Below, piece by piece: positions 33,060 through 44,500 of a stretch of 64,000 bases of DNA (position 1 is its first letter; each line of letters begins with the position of its first letter). The translations under genes and the position numbers were made by a program. Origin of the DNA: Pseudocercospora fijiensis CIRAD86 (lineage: Eukaryota; Ascomycota; Dothideomycetes; Mycosphaerellales; Mycosphaerellaceae); assembly GCF_000340215.1 (NCBI RefSeq), contig NW_006921540.1:1358377-1422376 (forward strand), given 5' to 3'. The notes beneath the pieces are model-generated. The model had not been told where the DNA came from, did not search any database, and was given only the letters and a program-made list of their open reading frames with translations.

Positions 33060-36000
33060 ATAAACATTGCAATATTACTAAACATTATATAGTACAATAT
33101 CAATAAGAGCAAAGACAAGGTATAGAGGAGCTTCCTTTAAGCACTAAACCTAAAAGAACATTATATTATTGCAATCTAAGAGCCCTAGCTCAACCTATAT
33201 ACAAAGAGACTAGTAATAGTTAAAGACCTAAGATACTACCTAATTATCTACAACTAGGGAGCCCTAAGGATATACATCTATATTAGTAAGGAGATAGATA
33301 TAGAAACCTAGTAGGCTATACTATAGGAGGATAGGGACCTGATATTAGTTTAAGTAGAGACATCCTAAGGTACACTCTAAGTCTACTATATATATAACCC
33401 ACTACTAGACTCGAGAAGCAGTACCTAACTAAAAACCCTAGAAAGACTACCTAGAGTTATCTAGGGGAATACCTACTAAGTCCTACTTAGGGATTTCAAC
33501 CTCTACTACCCCCTCTAGGGCTTAGACTTTATCCTAGCTTACTACTTCCTAGTAGGAAGACTAATTAATATATTAGAGAGGGAAGGAATAGAAATTGTTA
33601 CCCTAAAGGGACTAATTACTTAGGAGGTAAGAGGAAGCAGTAGTATACTAGACCTATACTTTGCATTACATTAGATTAGGAATAGGATTATAAGATATAG
33701 GGTCAACTAGGAACTAGAAGAATTATTAGACTACTTCCCGGTATAGATTGAGCTGAATGTCTAAGCTAATTAGGAAAGGGAACTAGAGGAGAAGCTTAAC
33801 TAGAAGGGTACCTAATAGGGCAGGATTAGGGAGGAACTAGAAAGGGACCTAAAACTAGAGGAACTCTTAACAAAGCACCTACTAAGGCTAGAGGACATTA
33901 ATAAGGCAGTAGAAGAACTAATAGGAATCCTAAAATAGGTAGCTAGAAAGCATACCCTAGTAAAGAAACATTCACTATACTAGCAACTATACTAGACTAG
34001 TAAGTATATAAGGAAGGTTAAAGTAGTAAGGAAAGCTAGGAGGCAGTAGACACAAACGGTAACAAACCTATACCTAGGAAGCATAGGACAATTATAATAA
34101 AGCCTGCTAGGAAAAGAAGATCTAGATTAAGAAAGACAAGATACAAGAATAGAGATCTATAATAGGAATGATTATAAAGAAACTAGAGGAGATATAGAGG
34201 ATAGCTAAATAGGCAAAAAGACCTAAACAGGATAAGGATATGCTACTATAATTCCCGGACATTATAGACTAATAAGGACAAATATAGACTACAATAGAAG
34301 GGAAAGCAAGAGCCCTAGGCTAACACTTCTTCTATAGAAAAGTATAAGCAGACCTATTAGATATAAAGGAGGAAGAACAAGAAGCTCTACTACTAGGTAT
34401 ACTAAGAGACACCTAGGTTAAACCCGAAACTATTGAAAGGATCCTAAAGAAAATTCTAGGCAATAAGGCACTAGGAGAGGACAAGATCTATAACAAACTT
34501 CTAAAAGTATATAGGAAGGGGCTAGCCCTAGCACTCGCTAATATCTTTTTACAAAGCCTAGCACTAGGATACTACCTAAGACTATTTAGGAAGTCCCTAA
34601 CAGTAGTGCTACGGAAGCCCTAGAAGGAAGACTATATATAGCTTAAGGCCTATAGACCAATAGCCCTACTTAATATAATAGGCAAGGTGCTAGAAAAAAT
34701 TGTCGCTAAAAGGCTAACAACCTTTACCGAGGAAAGGAATATCCTTCCTAAAGGCTAGATAGGAGGAAGAAAGAAGAGGTTAACACTAATAGCTATAGAA
34801 CTAATTATAGAATAGATTAAGCATATCTAGCACTATAGTTAAAACTAGGTAGCAACCCTCCTCTCCCTCGATATCTTAGGAGCCTTCGACAATGTCTCCT
34901 ATAAAAGGCTCCTATATATACTTAAATAGAAAGCTATACTAAACTAGATAGTCTAATTTATCTAGTCCTTCCTATAGGAAAGATTAACATAGCTTATTCT
35001 AGGCAAATTCAAATCAGACCCAATACCAACTAAAAAGGGAATCCCCTAAGGATTAATACTCTCCCTAATCCTCTTCCTTATCTTTATAGTAGACCTACTC
35101 CTACTCCTAGAATCAAAAAACACATCAGCATTAGGGTTTATAGATAACACAAACATCCTAGCCTAGTCTAAGACAACAGAAACCAACTATAAGACCCTAA
35201 AAGAGAAGCACTAGGAGTATAAAAAATAGGCAAGGAGGCATAGAGCAAAATTCGCCCTAGAAAAGTACTAGCTTATCTACTTTAGTAAGGCTAAATCAAC
35301 CTACAATATAAAGCAATCAATTACTATCTAAGGATTTAAAACCTAACTATTAGCAGAGCTTAGGGTACTAGGGATCTAGCTAGATCCAAAACTGAATTAG
35401 GGACTATAAGTAAAGAAGGCAAAGCAGAGGGCAGATACTAACATACAATCTATTAATAGGCTTATAGCCTCTATATAGGGGGCTATATTCGAGAAAGCTA
35501 AAGTTATATACAAAGCAATTGTCAAGCTAGCAATACTATATAGAGCATAGATATAGACAGCCTAGGAGAAGACACTAAAGAGGATTAAGCAACTAGTTAG
35601 CAGGTCCTAAACCTAAAGCCTAAAGAAAATCCTAGGAGTATACAAAACTATACTAATAAGGGTAGTAGAGATAGAATTAGGGATCCTACTAGTTAAACAA
35701 TACTTTAAGGGACTAAGATACTAATATATAGTAAAGACAATAGAATACCTAGCCTAATAGACTATCTAAAAGGTACTAGACAAGATAAAAGCCTAGTATA
35801 TTAGGACTAGGAGGCGAGATAGACTACAAATGACTCCCTAGAAAGTTAAAGACCTAGAGCAATATAGAGTCTTAACAAGAGAAATGCTAGAGAAAGAGCT
35901 TTAGGGACTAAATACAAGGCTAAAGGAAGACAAGCTAAAGGGAGAGAAACAAAGCCTAGCAGAATCAATTGCTAGACACCTATAGGAGCAGGAATAGAAC

Positions 36001-36480
36001 AAAACACAAGTCAGACTAGGAACCCTAAAGGCACTAATCAAATTTGGTTAATATAACTACTAGCTCTACAAGGACCTAAATAGGGCCGAGGCAAGCCTAG
36101 CTATTTAAATCAGATCTAAACACATTAGACTCAGATCTTACCTATTTAGAAGAAACGTCCTAGGAATTGAAAGCAGAGCTTGCTAATATAGCTACCAATC
36201 TTAGAACCCTAAGTATATACTGCTAGTCTGCCCTCAATAGTTAGAAGGTAGAAGTAATTAGAGACTAAAAGCAATAGAAAGGGAATACGACAAGCTAATC
36301 TAGAGCAAAGAAGACCTAAAGAGGATAGTAAAGTAGATTATTAAATAGGGATTCGTACAACAATTCGCACTAGTAAGGGAAACTAAGGAGTAGATAAGAA
36401 GGAGGGAAGAAGAGGGGGAAAGAAGGGTAGGGTAGCAGGCAAGGTAGTTAGAGGGTAACAACTATAATACTAGTATACCC
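33060..36480 (+). pseudogene. LINE ORF2: endonuclease, RT and C-terminal domain
   Basis: The endonuclease spans about 33150-33740 with LLRDFNLYYPLWG (from GDFNLHHP), ILDLYFALH and a RYRVNWELE segment. RT spans about 34400-35330: PLNIIGKVLEKIV-type block near 34670, SLDILGAFDNVSYKRL at 34866-34912, GIPxGLILS at 35040 and GFIDNTNILA near 35138. The C-terminal part after 36050 has Cys/His residues. Compared with 1-1640, this copy keeps the first RT aspartate (DILGAFDN) but has lost the second Asp in the catalytic pair. It is not functional because of RIP stops. Confidence 0.9.
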
Positions 36481-37058
36481 TAGAGGAAGGAAAACAAGAA
36501 AACGAGGAAGATTAGCACTTGTAAATAGGACAGGAGGGAGGTTTTTACCAACTAAGTTGGTTTCCTACCTAAAACAATACATAGAAACAGACCTGCATAG
36601 GCCGAAAGGCACTACAACAGGCAAATGAAATATCTATCTATCTATATAAAGCGGGTTACTCTTTAAAATAAAGATATATAGCTTCTAGATTTAGCGTCGG
36701 TTTATAGCGGATTAGTTAGAAATTGTATTAAGTCGTTAGATTAACCTAGGAGGAGGCCTATTTTCGTATCCTTTTACCGGCTATAGGTACCGGCTATATT
36801 TCTAATTTTATTTCCGCGCCGTCCCTAAATCTAAGGTATAAAGTAGAAACCTAGCACTCTATATTTACCGGGCTATTATAGAGACGAGCTATATTTAGAT
36901 TAGTTTCTTCGTATATCGCGACCTAGTAGGTAGTAAGCGAAAGGGCGATAGAACATTTATAATACGTCTCTATTTAGACCTAAAATATAAAGGTCCTAAG
37001 GAGCCCTAGTATCCTAACTATAAGGAGATTCTTTAGTATTAGCACTTTGATCCTCTAT

Positions 37059-37338
37059 TAAAGGACGGAAACCAATACTACTACTACTACTAGCAGTAAT
37101 AGTATAGGCTACCGAGGGTAACATAACCTATAACAATATAGGCAGCTATATTTAGTATAATAGGATAATAAGACGGTTGCTTAGGCTAATAACTAGAGCC
37201 TTGCAATATAGGCATTATAGAAGTGTAATATAAACAATGTGCTATACGAGGTTAGTGCTCTATCTACAATATAGAAGGAGGCCTCTTATATAGGCTTAAA
37301 ACTCGGCCTAGGTGTATAGGGCCGGTTACTAGCTAATA
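37059..37338 (-). repeat. 3' LTR of E
   Basis: This 280-bp repeat is nearly identical to 49250-49529. It contains a CTACTACTACTACTA run near 37076. Confidence 0.93.
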
Positions 37339-37456
37339 TCCCTCCCTTTCTTCGTATCTAACTAGATACGCTTTACATTACGCGCTTAAAACAAACAAAC
37401 AGTTATATAGGGCACCTTAGGCATCTTAGCTAAGGCTATTTTTCAGAAACTCCGTA

Positions 37457-37482
37457 ATAATACCCCCGGGATAGTATTGTTC
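37457..37482. repeat. CCCCCGGG palindrome, copy 1 (in E)
   Basis: TAATAATACCCCCGGGATAG lies just inside the 3' LTR of E. It is a degraded member of the CCTAATGCTACCCC/GGGGTAGCATTAGG family. Confidence 0.6.
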
Positions 37483-37599
37483 CTAGATTCTATTAATATA
37501 TAAAAACAACTTCCTAATTAACCAATCTATACTTACTATTACTTTAATGCGCCGTAATCCTTACTAGCAATAACCTTATTAGCTAGGCGGTTCTCCTAA

Positions 37600-40279
37600 A
37601 CTGCTCCGCAGGTATACAAGCTGTTAGTACTAAAGTACTTAGCCTCGTAGTAAGCTTAATTAACGAGGAGGTTAGTAGCCGTATTCTACGTAGCCTTCTC
37701 CTACTCGCTTAGATAGTCCTTAAGCTCCTCCTTACTAAACTAGAGGATTTGTTTAACTTCGTTCTAAACAACGTAACTTAACTAAGGAATTCTACCGCCT
37801 AGGGTATCGGAAATACAACTAAGGCCTTCGACTAAGATAGCGGTAGGGAAGGCGAACGGTACGAAGGTGTTAGAACCTAGAAGGGCGGTTAGATTACAGT
37901 GCGCCTTAGCAACGTTAGCGATAGTTAAGTTATCGTAGCCCTTAATCTTAGTGCCGTTAATAACGCGTAAGTAGCCTAGATCGATTAATATACGGTCGCT
38001 CTTAGGCTTTAGATTACTATACGGAAGGTATAGTATCTAAATAGAGACTTCGCATTCCTTTAGAGGGTTAAGGATCTACTAAGCTGCCTCGCCTTCGTTA
38101 GGCTAACTATCGAACATATAGACGAGGTCGTCGTTAGTAAGGTGCTTGTTAGTAAGCTTGCTAATCTTGTTTAGTAGAACTAGGCTACAGGCATTAAGCT
38201 TCTTAACCTAGTTCTCGAAGACCTCTAGTTCGTATATACCCTTAATAATAGTTAAATAGGCGGTCTTATCTTTAGATATAAGATAAACCTTAATACGTAG
38301 ATAGCTAGCACCCTTACTAGCTGCGAGCTTAACTATATCTTATCCGAGCTAAGAAGTCTCCTTAGTAGGGCAGTTCTTATAACCGCTATTACCTACCTTA
38401 AAGTACTTAGTAGGCTTAGGGACAGAGATAAGCTCGTATACGTAATTAGGTCGAAGGGCAACGGCTAAGAGCTACAAGGCGGGATGCTAACGGACGATTT
38501 AGTTGCTTACTCTATAGGTTTAAAGGGCATTACGGCCTTCCTACTTAGACTTAGGTAGTTTACGTATATACTAAAAGAATATACGAAACTCCTCCTATAT
38601 TAGGTCGACGATAAGAGGAAGGTACGCTCTATAAGGCGATTATATCTAACCGAAGACTTAAAGGAAGATAGTATTACTAGTCTAACGAAAGCGGTCGAAG
38701 GAGGTGCCTTAGCCGAGAATACTAGCGACTAACTTATACCGACGCTTAGTTAGCGTAAGATCGCGAGTAATAGTGCTAGTAGGGTTGAATGCGTAGAGTC
38801 CTAGGGAGGTCGGGGCGGCAGTAGGACGTCTAGGAAACTAGTTAGTATAACTAGTCTTAAGGGTAGTAAAGGCATCCTAATTAGCAACCTCGCGACTAAT
38901 CTTTAATAGGCGACCGACGAGGACACTCGCCTTAGTACTAGTATAGAGACTATAGACCTTAGCGGCCTTCTTAATATAGTTAGTATATATAGAGAACTGC
39001 TCTTTACCTAGCTTGCCAAGATCGTCGAGCTATTAATAGATAGACAGAGCAGTAGAAGCTTTGCCTATAGAGGCCTTAGGAACTATATCGATTTCGGTAA
39101 TAAGGTACGTAATAGAGTCGCCCTTATAAGAACTATAGATATTCTTAGTTAATAGGATCGGCGAGAGGCCTCTATCTCTACGCTCGCTAATAGAGCCTTC
39201 GGAGGAGACATCTTCTAGCGGCGTATCTAGTATATTAATATCCGAGTTACTATAGTTAGTACTAGTACTAGTACTAGTACTAGAAGGAGTACTATACTTC
39301 TTAGTAGCCTTACGGAGGGCCTAGCGAGTATGCAATGCCTTCTTGCGCGCTACTTCGGCCTTAGCGCGCTCGTCTTTAACTTCTTAAGGGACCTTATAGT
39401 TGCGGGTCGAGCGACGATCTTTAGCCTATATCTCTATAGCGAGCGTAAGACTAGCAGCCGTATCGGCCTCTATTTCTAGGCGAAGAGCCTTACGTTTAAG
39501 GATATTAACGATAGGAGCCTCTTAACCTTTAATAATAAAACCTGTACTATTAATACGATAGCCCTTCTCTTTTAGTAGATCCTTAGTTGTCTATATACTA
39601 AGATCTACCTAGACGATTGTATCGTAGTGCTTCTTCTAGTAGGCTATCGTAAAGTCGTTAAGTGTAAAGGACAAGTTAAGTAACTGCTTACCTACCTTCT
39701 TGCTAGCGGTAGATACGCGATAGATTATAGTACGGGAAAGGTACTCGGCGCCTTAACGACGGACCTTATACTTGTTAACGAACGAAGAGACCTGCTTAGC
39801 ACGCTCTTGTCTACCGTAGGCGAAGTTAATAAGGCTCTTAGGAAGACTACTTAGTCCTCCCTAGTATTCGAAGGCCTAATCGAGGGTCTTAAAGCGTAAA
39901 CGAATCTAGGTACCGGCCGTCTCGAGGCTATAGACGATAGGAAAGGCTTATTTAATATCTATATCGTTAAGAACCTCGCGCTTAAAGATACGCTTACCGA
40001 TAGACTAACGTAAGTTATTTATACCGTACGCAACTAAGATAGTAGCCTTCTTAATATTCCTATTAATAACTTATAGTAGGGTACGAGCGTTCTAGATCTT
40101 CTCTTAAGGGTCTTTAAGGGCGGTAACGATCTAGAAGTAGTACTTAAAGCTAGTTATAGCAGCTAAGGCGCTATCGGATAGGGCCTCGATCGGAACTAGG
40201 GTAGCTAGGCTTAGGTTAATAGAGGCAGGTAGGTCGTTGCTACTACTAGCGCCTAGCGGATTCGGGGCGCCGGAAGACA
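37600..40279 (-). pseudogene. Extra 3' ORF of E, unidentified
   Basis: A minus-strand frame of nearly 900 codons starts at an intact ATG (40279) with MSSGAPNPLGASSSNDLPA. It continues with LSLATLVPIEALSDSALAA, a basic helical part, a Ser/Thr repeat coded by a tandem hexamer (39255-39290) and ends near 37600 after NLTIANVAKAHCNLTALLG and VEGLSC. RIP stops are fewer than in neighbouring relics. No retroviral domain is recognisable. Position after integrase and before the 3' LTR is where envelope-like or accessory ORFs occur in some Gypsy elements, but I see no signal peptide or membrane segment to support an envelope. It could also belong to a separate element hidden by the assembly gap. Confidence 0.5.
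39255..39290. repeat. TAGTAC tandem hexamer
   Basis: TAGTAC is repeated about five times within the extra ORF of E and codes for alternating Ser and Thr on the minus strand. Confidence 0.85.
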
Positions 40280-40365
40280 TAGTCGACCGAAGCGGAAGTA
40301 GTTTAGAAACGAGTTTACAAGTATGTTCGTTGCTTAACAATAATAATTAAAGTGTTTAGATAGAA

Positions 40366-40491
40366 GGGGGGGGGGGGGGGGGGGGNNNNNNNNNNNNNNN
40401 NNNNNNNNNNNNNNNNNNNNNNNNNNNNNNNNNNNNNNNNNNNNNNNNNNNNNNNNNNNNNNNNNNNNNNNNNNNNNNNNNNNNNGGGGGG
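40366..40491. other. Assembly gap of 100 N flanked by G runs
   Basis: Twenty G (40366-40385), 100 N (40386-40485) and six G (40486-40491). A homopolymer probably stopped the assembly; the true length between the flanks is unknown. Confidence 0.99.
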
Positions 40492-40815
40492 TAGTTAGGC
40501 AGTAGCGAGTTAGTTAGTAATCGAGTAGAAGAAGGAGCTTAGGAAGCTCGCTTTAAATATAGTACGAAGGTAACGTAGTCCGTATATTCCGCGCTAGTAA
40601 AGCAAACGGATAACGGCTATATATAAAAGTAAAGCTATATACGAGACTTCTTTATTATTAGAGTAGGCTAAAGTTTAACAATCGATCTAGCTAATTGCTA
40701 GTAGCGACTACGCGCCTTTATTAAACTTTAGCTATTATAGACTCTCGTATACTTAAAATGTAACTAGTTAGTTCGAGTCCCTAGTAGAAACCTATAGTAG
40801 CGAGGCTAGCGGGAC

Positions 40816-40841
40816 TAATAATACCCCCGGGGTAGCATTAG
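40816..40841. repeat. CCCCCGGGG palindrome, copy 2 (in E)
   Basis: CTAATAATACCCCCGGGGTA followed by GCATTAG, in non-coding sequence of E. Confidence 0.75.
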
Positions 40842-41271
40842 CTTTTCCTAGAGATACTCGGTAACGAGGAGCAAGTCGCCTAGGCCTAGCGTAGTTAATT
40901 CGTCGGTATATTAGCCTATAGTACTACCGTTATAGGTGCAGCATTACCTTTTATATAATTGTATTAGTAAGCACGTAAAGGTAGTCTGTACGTTTACCTT
41001 CTTCCTTCTTCTAAATACTAAGCTTAATAGCCTAAGGTCCCTATTCTTAGAGGCTATAGTCCTAGGTTGCTATATCTATCTAAGCGGTAGGAAAGGAGAG
41101 GGATAGGGAACCTCCCTTTCTTAGTGTCCTACGTAACTAGTACTAATTAGGGTAGGAACAGTCTCCTCTAGCAAGCATCTTATTATAGTTAATACCTAAG
41201 GGTAGTTACTAGAGTCTAGGAAACTAGAGGGAAGTAGTCCTAGAAGGGTAGAGGGGTTAGGTTCGGCTATC

Positions 41272-41304
41272 TTCCTAATGCTACCCCCGGGGTATTATTA
41301 GGAA
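41272..41304. repeat. CCCCCGGGG palindrome, copy 3 (in E)
   Basis: The longest arms in the family: TTCCTAAT on the left and ATTAGGAA on the right, around CTACCCCCGGGGTATT. Its asymmetric centre is inverted with respect to copies 2 and 4. Confidence 0.75.
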
Positions 41305-41569
41305 AACACGCCTCGTATAGTTCTATCTAAGGAAACAAGATTAAAGGAATAAAGTTATAGCAACATTAATCGAAGGTAAAGGCAAAGTAAAAGGCAATAA
41401 CAAGATAAGCTAAAAGTAACAAACGAGAGTATAAGCATTAGCAGACATAGATAATAGGTAGTAAGGACTAAAGATATAGGGTAGCACTATATCGATAGCG
41501 CGGAGAACGATTAATAAGAGCAAGGAAAAACAACGTAGTAGAGTAGGGGCAAGGAAGAGCAAGCAATTA

Positions 41570-44500
41570 TTTAGTCTCGGGGTTATTTAACACCTATAAT
41601 TCTAGGCGGTCTTCGTCGCTAGACTAGTCGAGTTCCTCCTCGGAGTTAGAGTTAGATAGCTAGAAGTCTAGTTTACTATCGGAATTAATATCGGAAATGC
41701 TCTACGTATAATTAATACGTATATAACCCTCCCTTTGTTTATAAGATATTCCTAATAGCTTACTAAGACGTATCTAGGGATGCGCATAGTTGTTAGGCAG
41801 AATAGGATCTATAATCGCGGTAGGATCCTCCTCTCGGTAGGTATCTAAGGTCGGTAGAGGGTCTATAGAGGCACTAACTTCCTCCTCGGTTAGGGGAGGG
41901 CGGGCAGGCTCTCTTAATTCGACGATCTTCTTTAGGTTAGCTCGGGGGTACGAGTGCTTTAAGGTAGCACTATTAAGTTCCTAAAGACGGTACGTAGAAC
42001 TATCGTAAAGGACCTTCTATACTCTATAAGGCCCTTTCTATTTAAAGGCTAGCTTATAGAAGTAACTATATTCTAGCTCCGACCGGTATAGGAGAACTAT
42101 ATCGCTAACCTTTAGAGGTTCCTAATTAATAGTATTATAGTTATCGAAATACTACTTAGCCTCTTTACGAAGGCGACGTTGTCGAGTAAGTCCCTCCTAA
42201 GAAGTAGTAGTTATATCCTTAAGAGCCTTAGCCTATAGGGTAAGAAGATCTGCTCTAGTTCGAATAGACCCTTAGTCGTAAACGCTATACGTATAGTAGG
42301 ACAACTCAATTAGAAGAACAGCGTCTCTTCTAATTATAAGCTCTACTAGTACAAGTCTAGTAGTGTTAATAATAGTCGTTCGGTCCGCCTAGAGAAGGGC
42401 TAGGACGTAGGTAGAGATCGCGACTAATCTATTACCTCTATTAGTTAGCTTAGATAAGGCATCGATTAAAGACCGATAGCCGCGCTTAACGATATCATTA
42501 GATTAGGGATAGTACGGGGAGATACGAACGTTCTTCGCCCTATACGAAGTAAGTAGCGCTTAAACTTCTTTAGCTATATTAGTCGTAGCGTTATCTAAGA
42601 TAATTTTATAGGGCGTGCCCTATCGGTAGAATAGGTCCTTAAATAGGAAGGTAGCTATATTATAGGCGTTAATAGTACTATAGCCCTTGCGGAAATAATA
42701 GGCTTTAGGCTATCGAGAAAGATCTTCCCGAATAATATAGAGGCTATTATTCCGGCTTAGATAAACCCTATTACCGTACTATCGCTTACTAACTAACTAG
42801 GTAGCGGGGATACGTAGCTCGCCTAGCCGACAATAGCTATTCCTGAAATTGTACTTAGGATAGCTCTTATAGTAGCGAGAGATATTAGCCTATACGCTAT
42901 CCTACTAGTACCGTCGACGAAAGACATCGAAGGTACCCTCCGCTACCCGGTAGCTAAGCTCGTCGTAAACTACGTAAAGGATTTCTTGTCTTGCTATAGG
43001 GTTATTAATAACACGCTAGAGGGGTGCATTAACTATCGCTTGCCGCTAAAAGATACGATCTTTAACTAGGAATCGCCGAGAATAGCGAATAACCCGACGG
43101 TACTAACTCTTTAATAGACTAGGTGCTTTCTTCGTATAGGTTAGGAAGTAGGCGATATAATAGGAGTTATCGGAGTAGACCCTATTAAGGATATTATCCC
43201 TATCTAATTTATCCGCCTTAGCTTTAGCCTAGTCGCTATTAGCAGTAGGGTTCTTAGGCTGCTCGTTAGTTTTATTAGGTTAGTTACTAGGCTAGTTATC
43301 GGGCTAGCCGTCGGCAGCAGACCTAGTAATCGCTAGTATAGCGTTAATATAGAAGGTAGTAAAGAAGGTGCGGTTAATAACCGCGTCGATATCTTCTTCT
43401 TCTATTATCTCGGCAATATCCTCTTCTATAGCAGGCCTCCTAGAAAGGCTATCCGGTCTAGTATACTTCTTCCTAGGAACGTAGAAGACGTCGAAGTTAA
43501 ACAAATAGATCTAGGCAACCTACCGAGCTATCGTAGAGTTTAGTAGGTCGGAGGCTATACGGTTAAGTTAATAGACTAGCGTCTAAGCATCGATCTCTAG
43601 GCGAAAGAATATACTAAAGAGCTATAGTCGGAACTTCTTTAGAGCCTTATAGACTCTAAGGCATTCTCGCTTACTAGTATCGTATCGGGCCTCGATCGGT
43701 TTCTATAGTCCTAAGTTGTACCTAATAGGGTAACGTAAGGATAGCTCCTTATAGTTATACTATATTAGTATCTCGCTATAGCCTTCCCCGCTCGAGTCGA
43801 TAGTAACAATAATTAAACCCGTACCCTCTAAGTAGTTAATAGATATAAGTGTAGGTACGCTAACGAGTGCCTTAGTTACCTTGTCCTTAGCCGCTTAGTA
43901 AACGGAGGTCTATTCGAACTTAGTATCTTTCTTAAGCAAGGCGTATAAGGGCTTATATACTAATGCAAAGTTCTCGACTTAGATATAGAAGTAGGAGACT
44001 ACTCTAAGCTAGGTTCGGACATCCTTCTAATAGGTAGGATCCGGCTAGGACACTATCTTTAGGACCTGTATATTATTAGGATAGCGGCCGTTTTTATCGG
44101 TTACAAACCCGATAATGTTTATTCGTTTATATAGGAGCTAAAGCTTTTCTCTATAGACTATTAGATTAGCTCGCTCTAGGTCGTAGAGGACACTATCGAG
44201 GTTCCGGGAAAGAACCTACGGATGCTAGGCTCTACTTCTTTATTGCCGTACCTAGTTTTAGGGCCCTTAATGCCGATATCGTCGAGGAAAGGCATCGCTA
44301 TATAGGAGATATAGGCCGCGAGGACTTAGTTTATAATACGAACGAACTAAGCTACTAAGTTAGTCGCCCTTTAGGGAAGAGTAGTTTGTCTATAGAGCCT
44401 AAGAGGTATCTCGAAACTAGTAAGGTCGCGGCTATTAGGGTAGAGAGGGATCTAGTCGTAGCCCGAGAAAACATTAACTAGTAAGGCTACAATACAGTTA

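Larger units (their letters stand above)
31731..36637 (+). mobile_element. LINE (Tad1/I-like), nearly full-length copy 2
   Basis: This 4.9-kb non-LTR element contains an ORF1 with zinc knuckles, an ORF2 with endonuclease and RT, and a short CTAT-repeat tail instead of poly(A). It lies inside the H3-like gene of H1 and is flanked by a 20-bp target duplication. Its 3' 1.8 kb match 1-1800. The plus strand keeps many CpA but has lost nearly all TpG, unlike the other elements, where both are lost. Confidence 0.93.
31220..36730 (+). pseudogene. Histone H3-like gene in element H, copy 1, interrupted by the LINE
   Basis: The frame after the transposase begins with a charged tail (KIVPKNKKALD, then KAIAKKSYLSIKKKGIR) and enters an H3 fold at about 31485: KKRRFKLGTVTLR, RGTELLIPKTPF, SSIRFTAKAISTL, AIEAFLVTELKLLNLLTIYI, then KRV at 31730. 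The LINE occupies 31731-36637; the H3 frame resumes after the target repeat at 36658 with the KDI of alpha3. The segments align in order with the GTVALREI, TELLIRKLPF, LRFQSSAVMAL, EAYLV and AKRVTIMPKDI blocks of H3. It is more diverged than the B version and might be a centromeric-type or other variant. RIP stops and the LINE inactivate it. Confidence 0.75.
40492..41570. other. Non-coding spacer of E with two GC-rich palindromes
   Basis: No protein frame is seen between the gap and the integrase end. The stretch contains an imperfect inverted repeat (CTAAAGTTTAA near 40670 and TTAAACTTTAG near 40725) and two copies of the CCCCCGGGG palindrome (40816-40841 and 41272-41304). Confidence 0.6.

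Noticed and set aside
37059..37338. LTR of E as a separate SINE
   Set aside because: Two copies in the same orientation flank a coherent Gypsy coding region, with a target duplication and an adjoining polypurine tract, so they are LTRs.
40740..40790. tRNA-like GTTCGAGTCC (B-box resemblance)
   Set aside because: No matching A box or cloverleaf could be folded around it at the proper distance.
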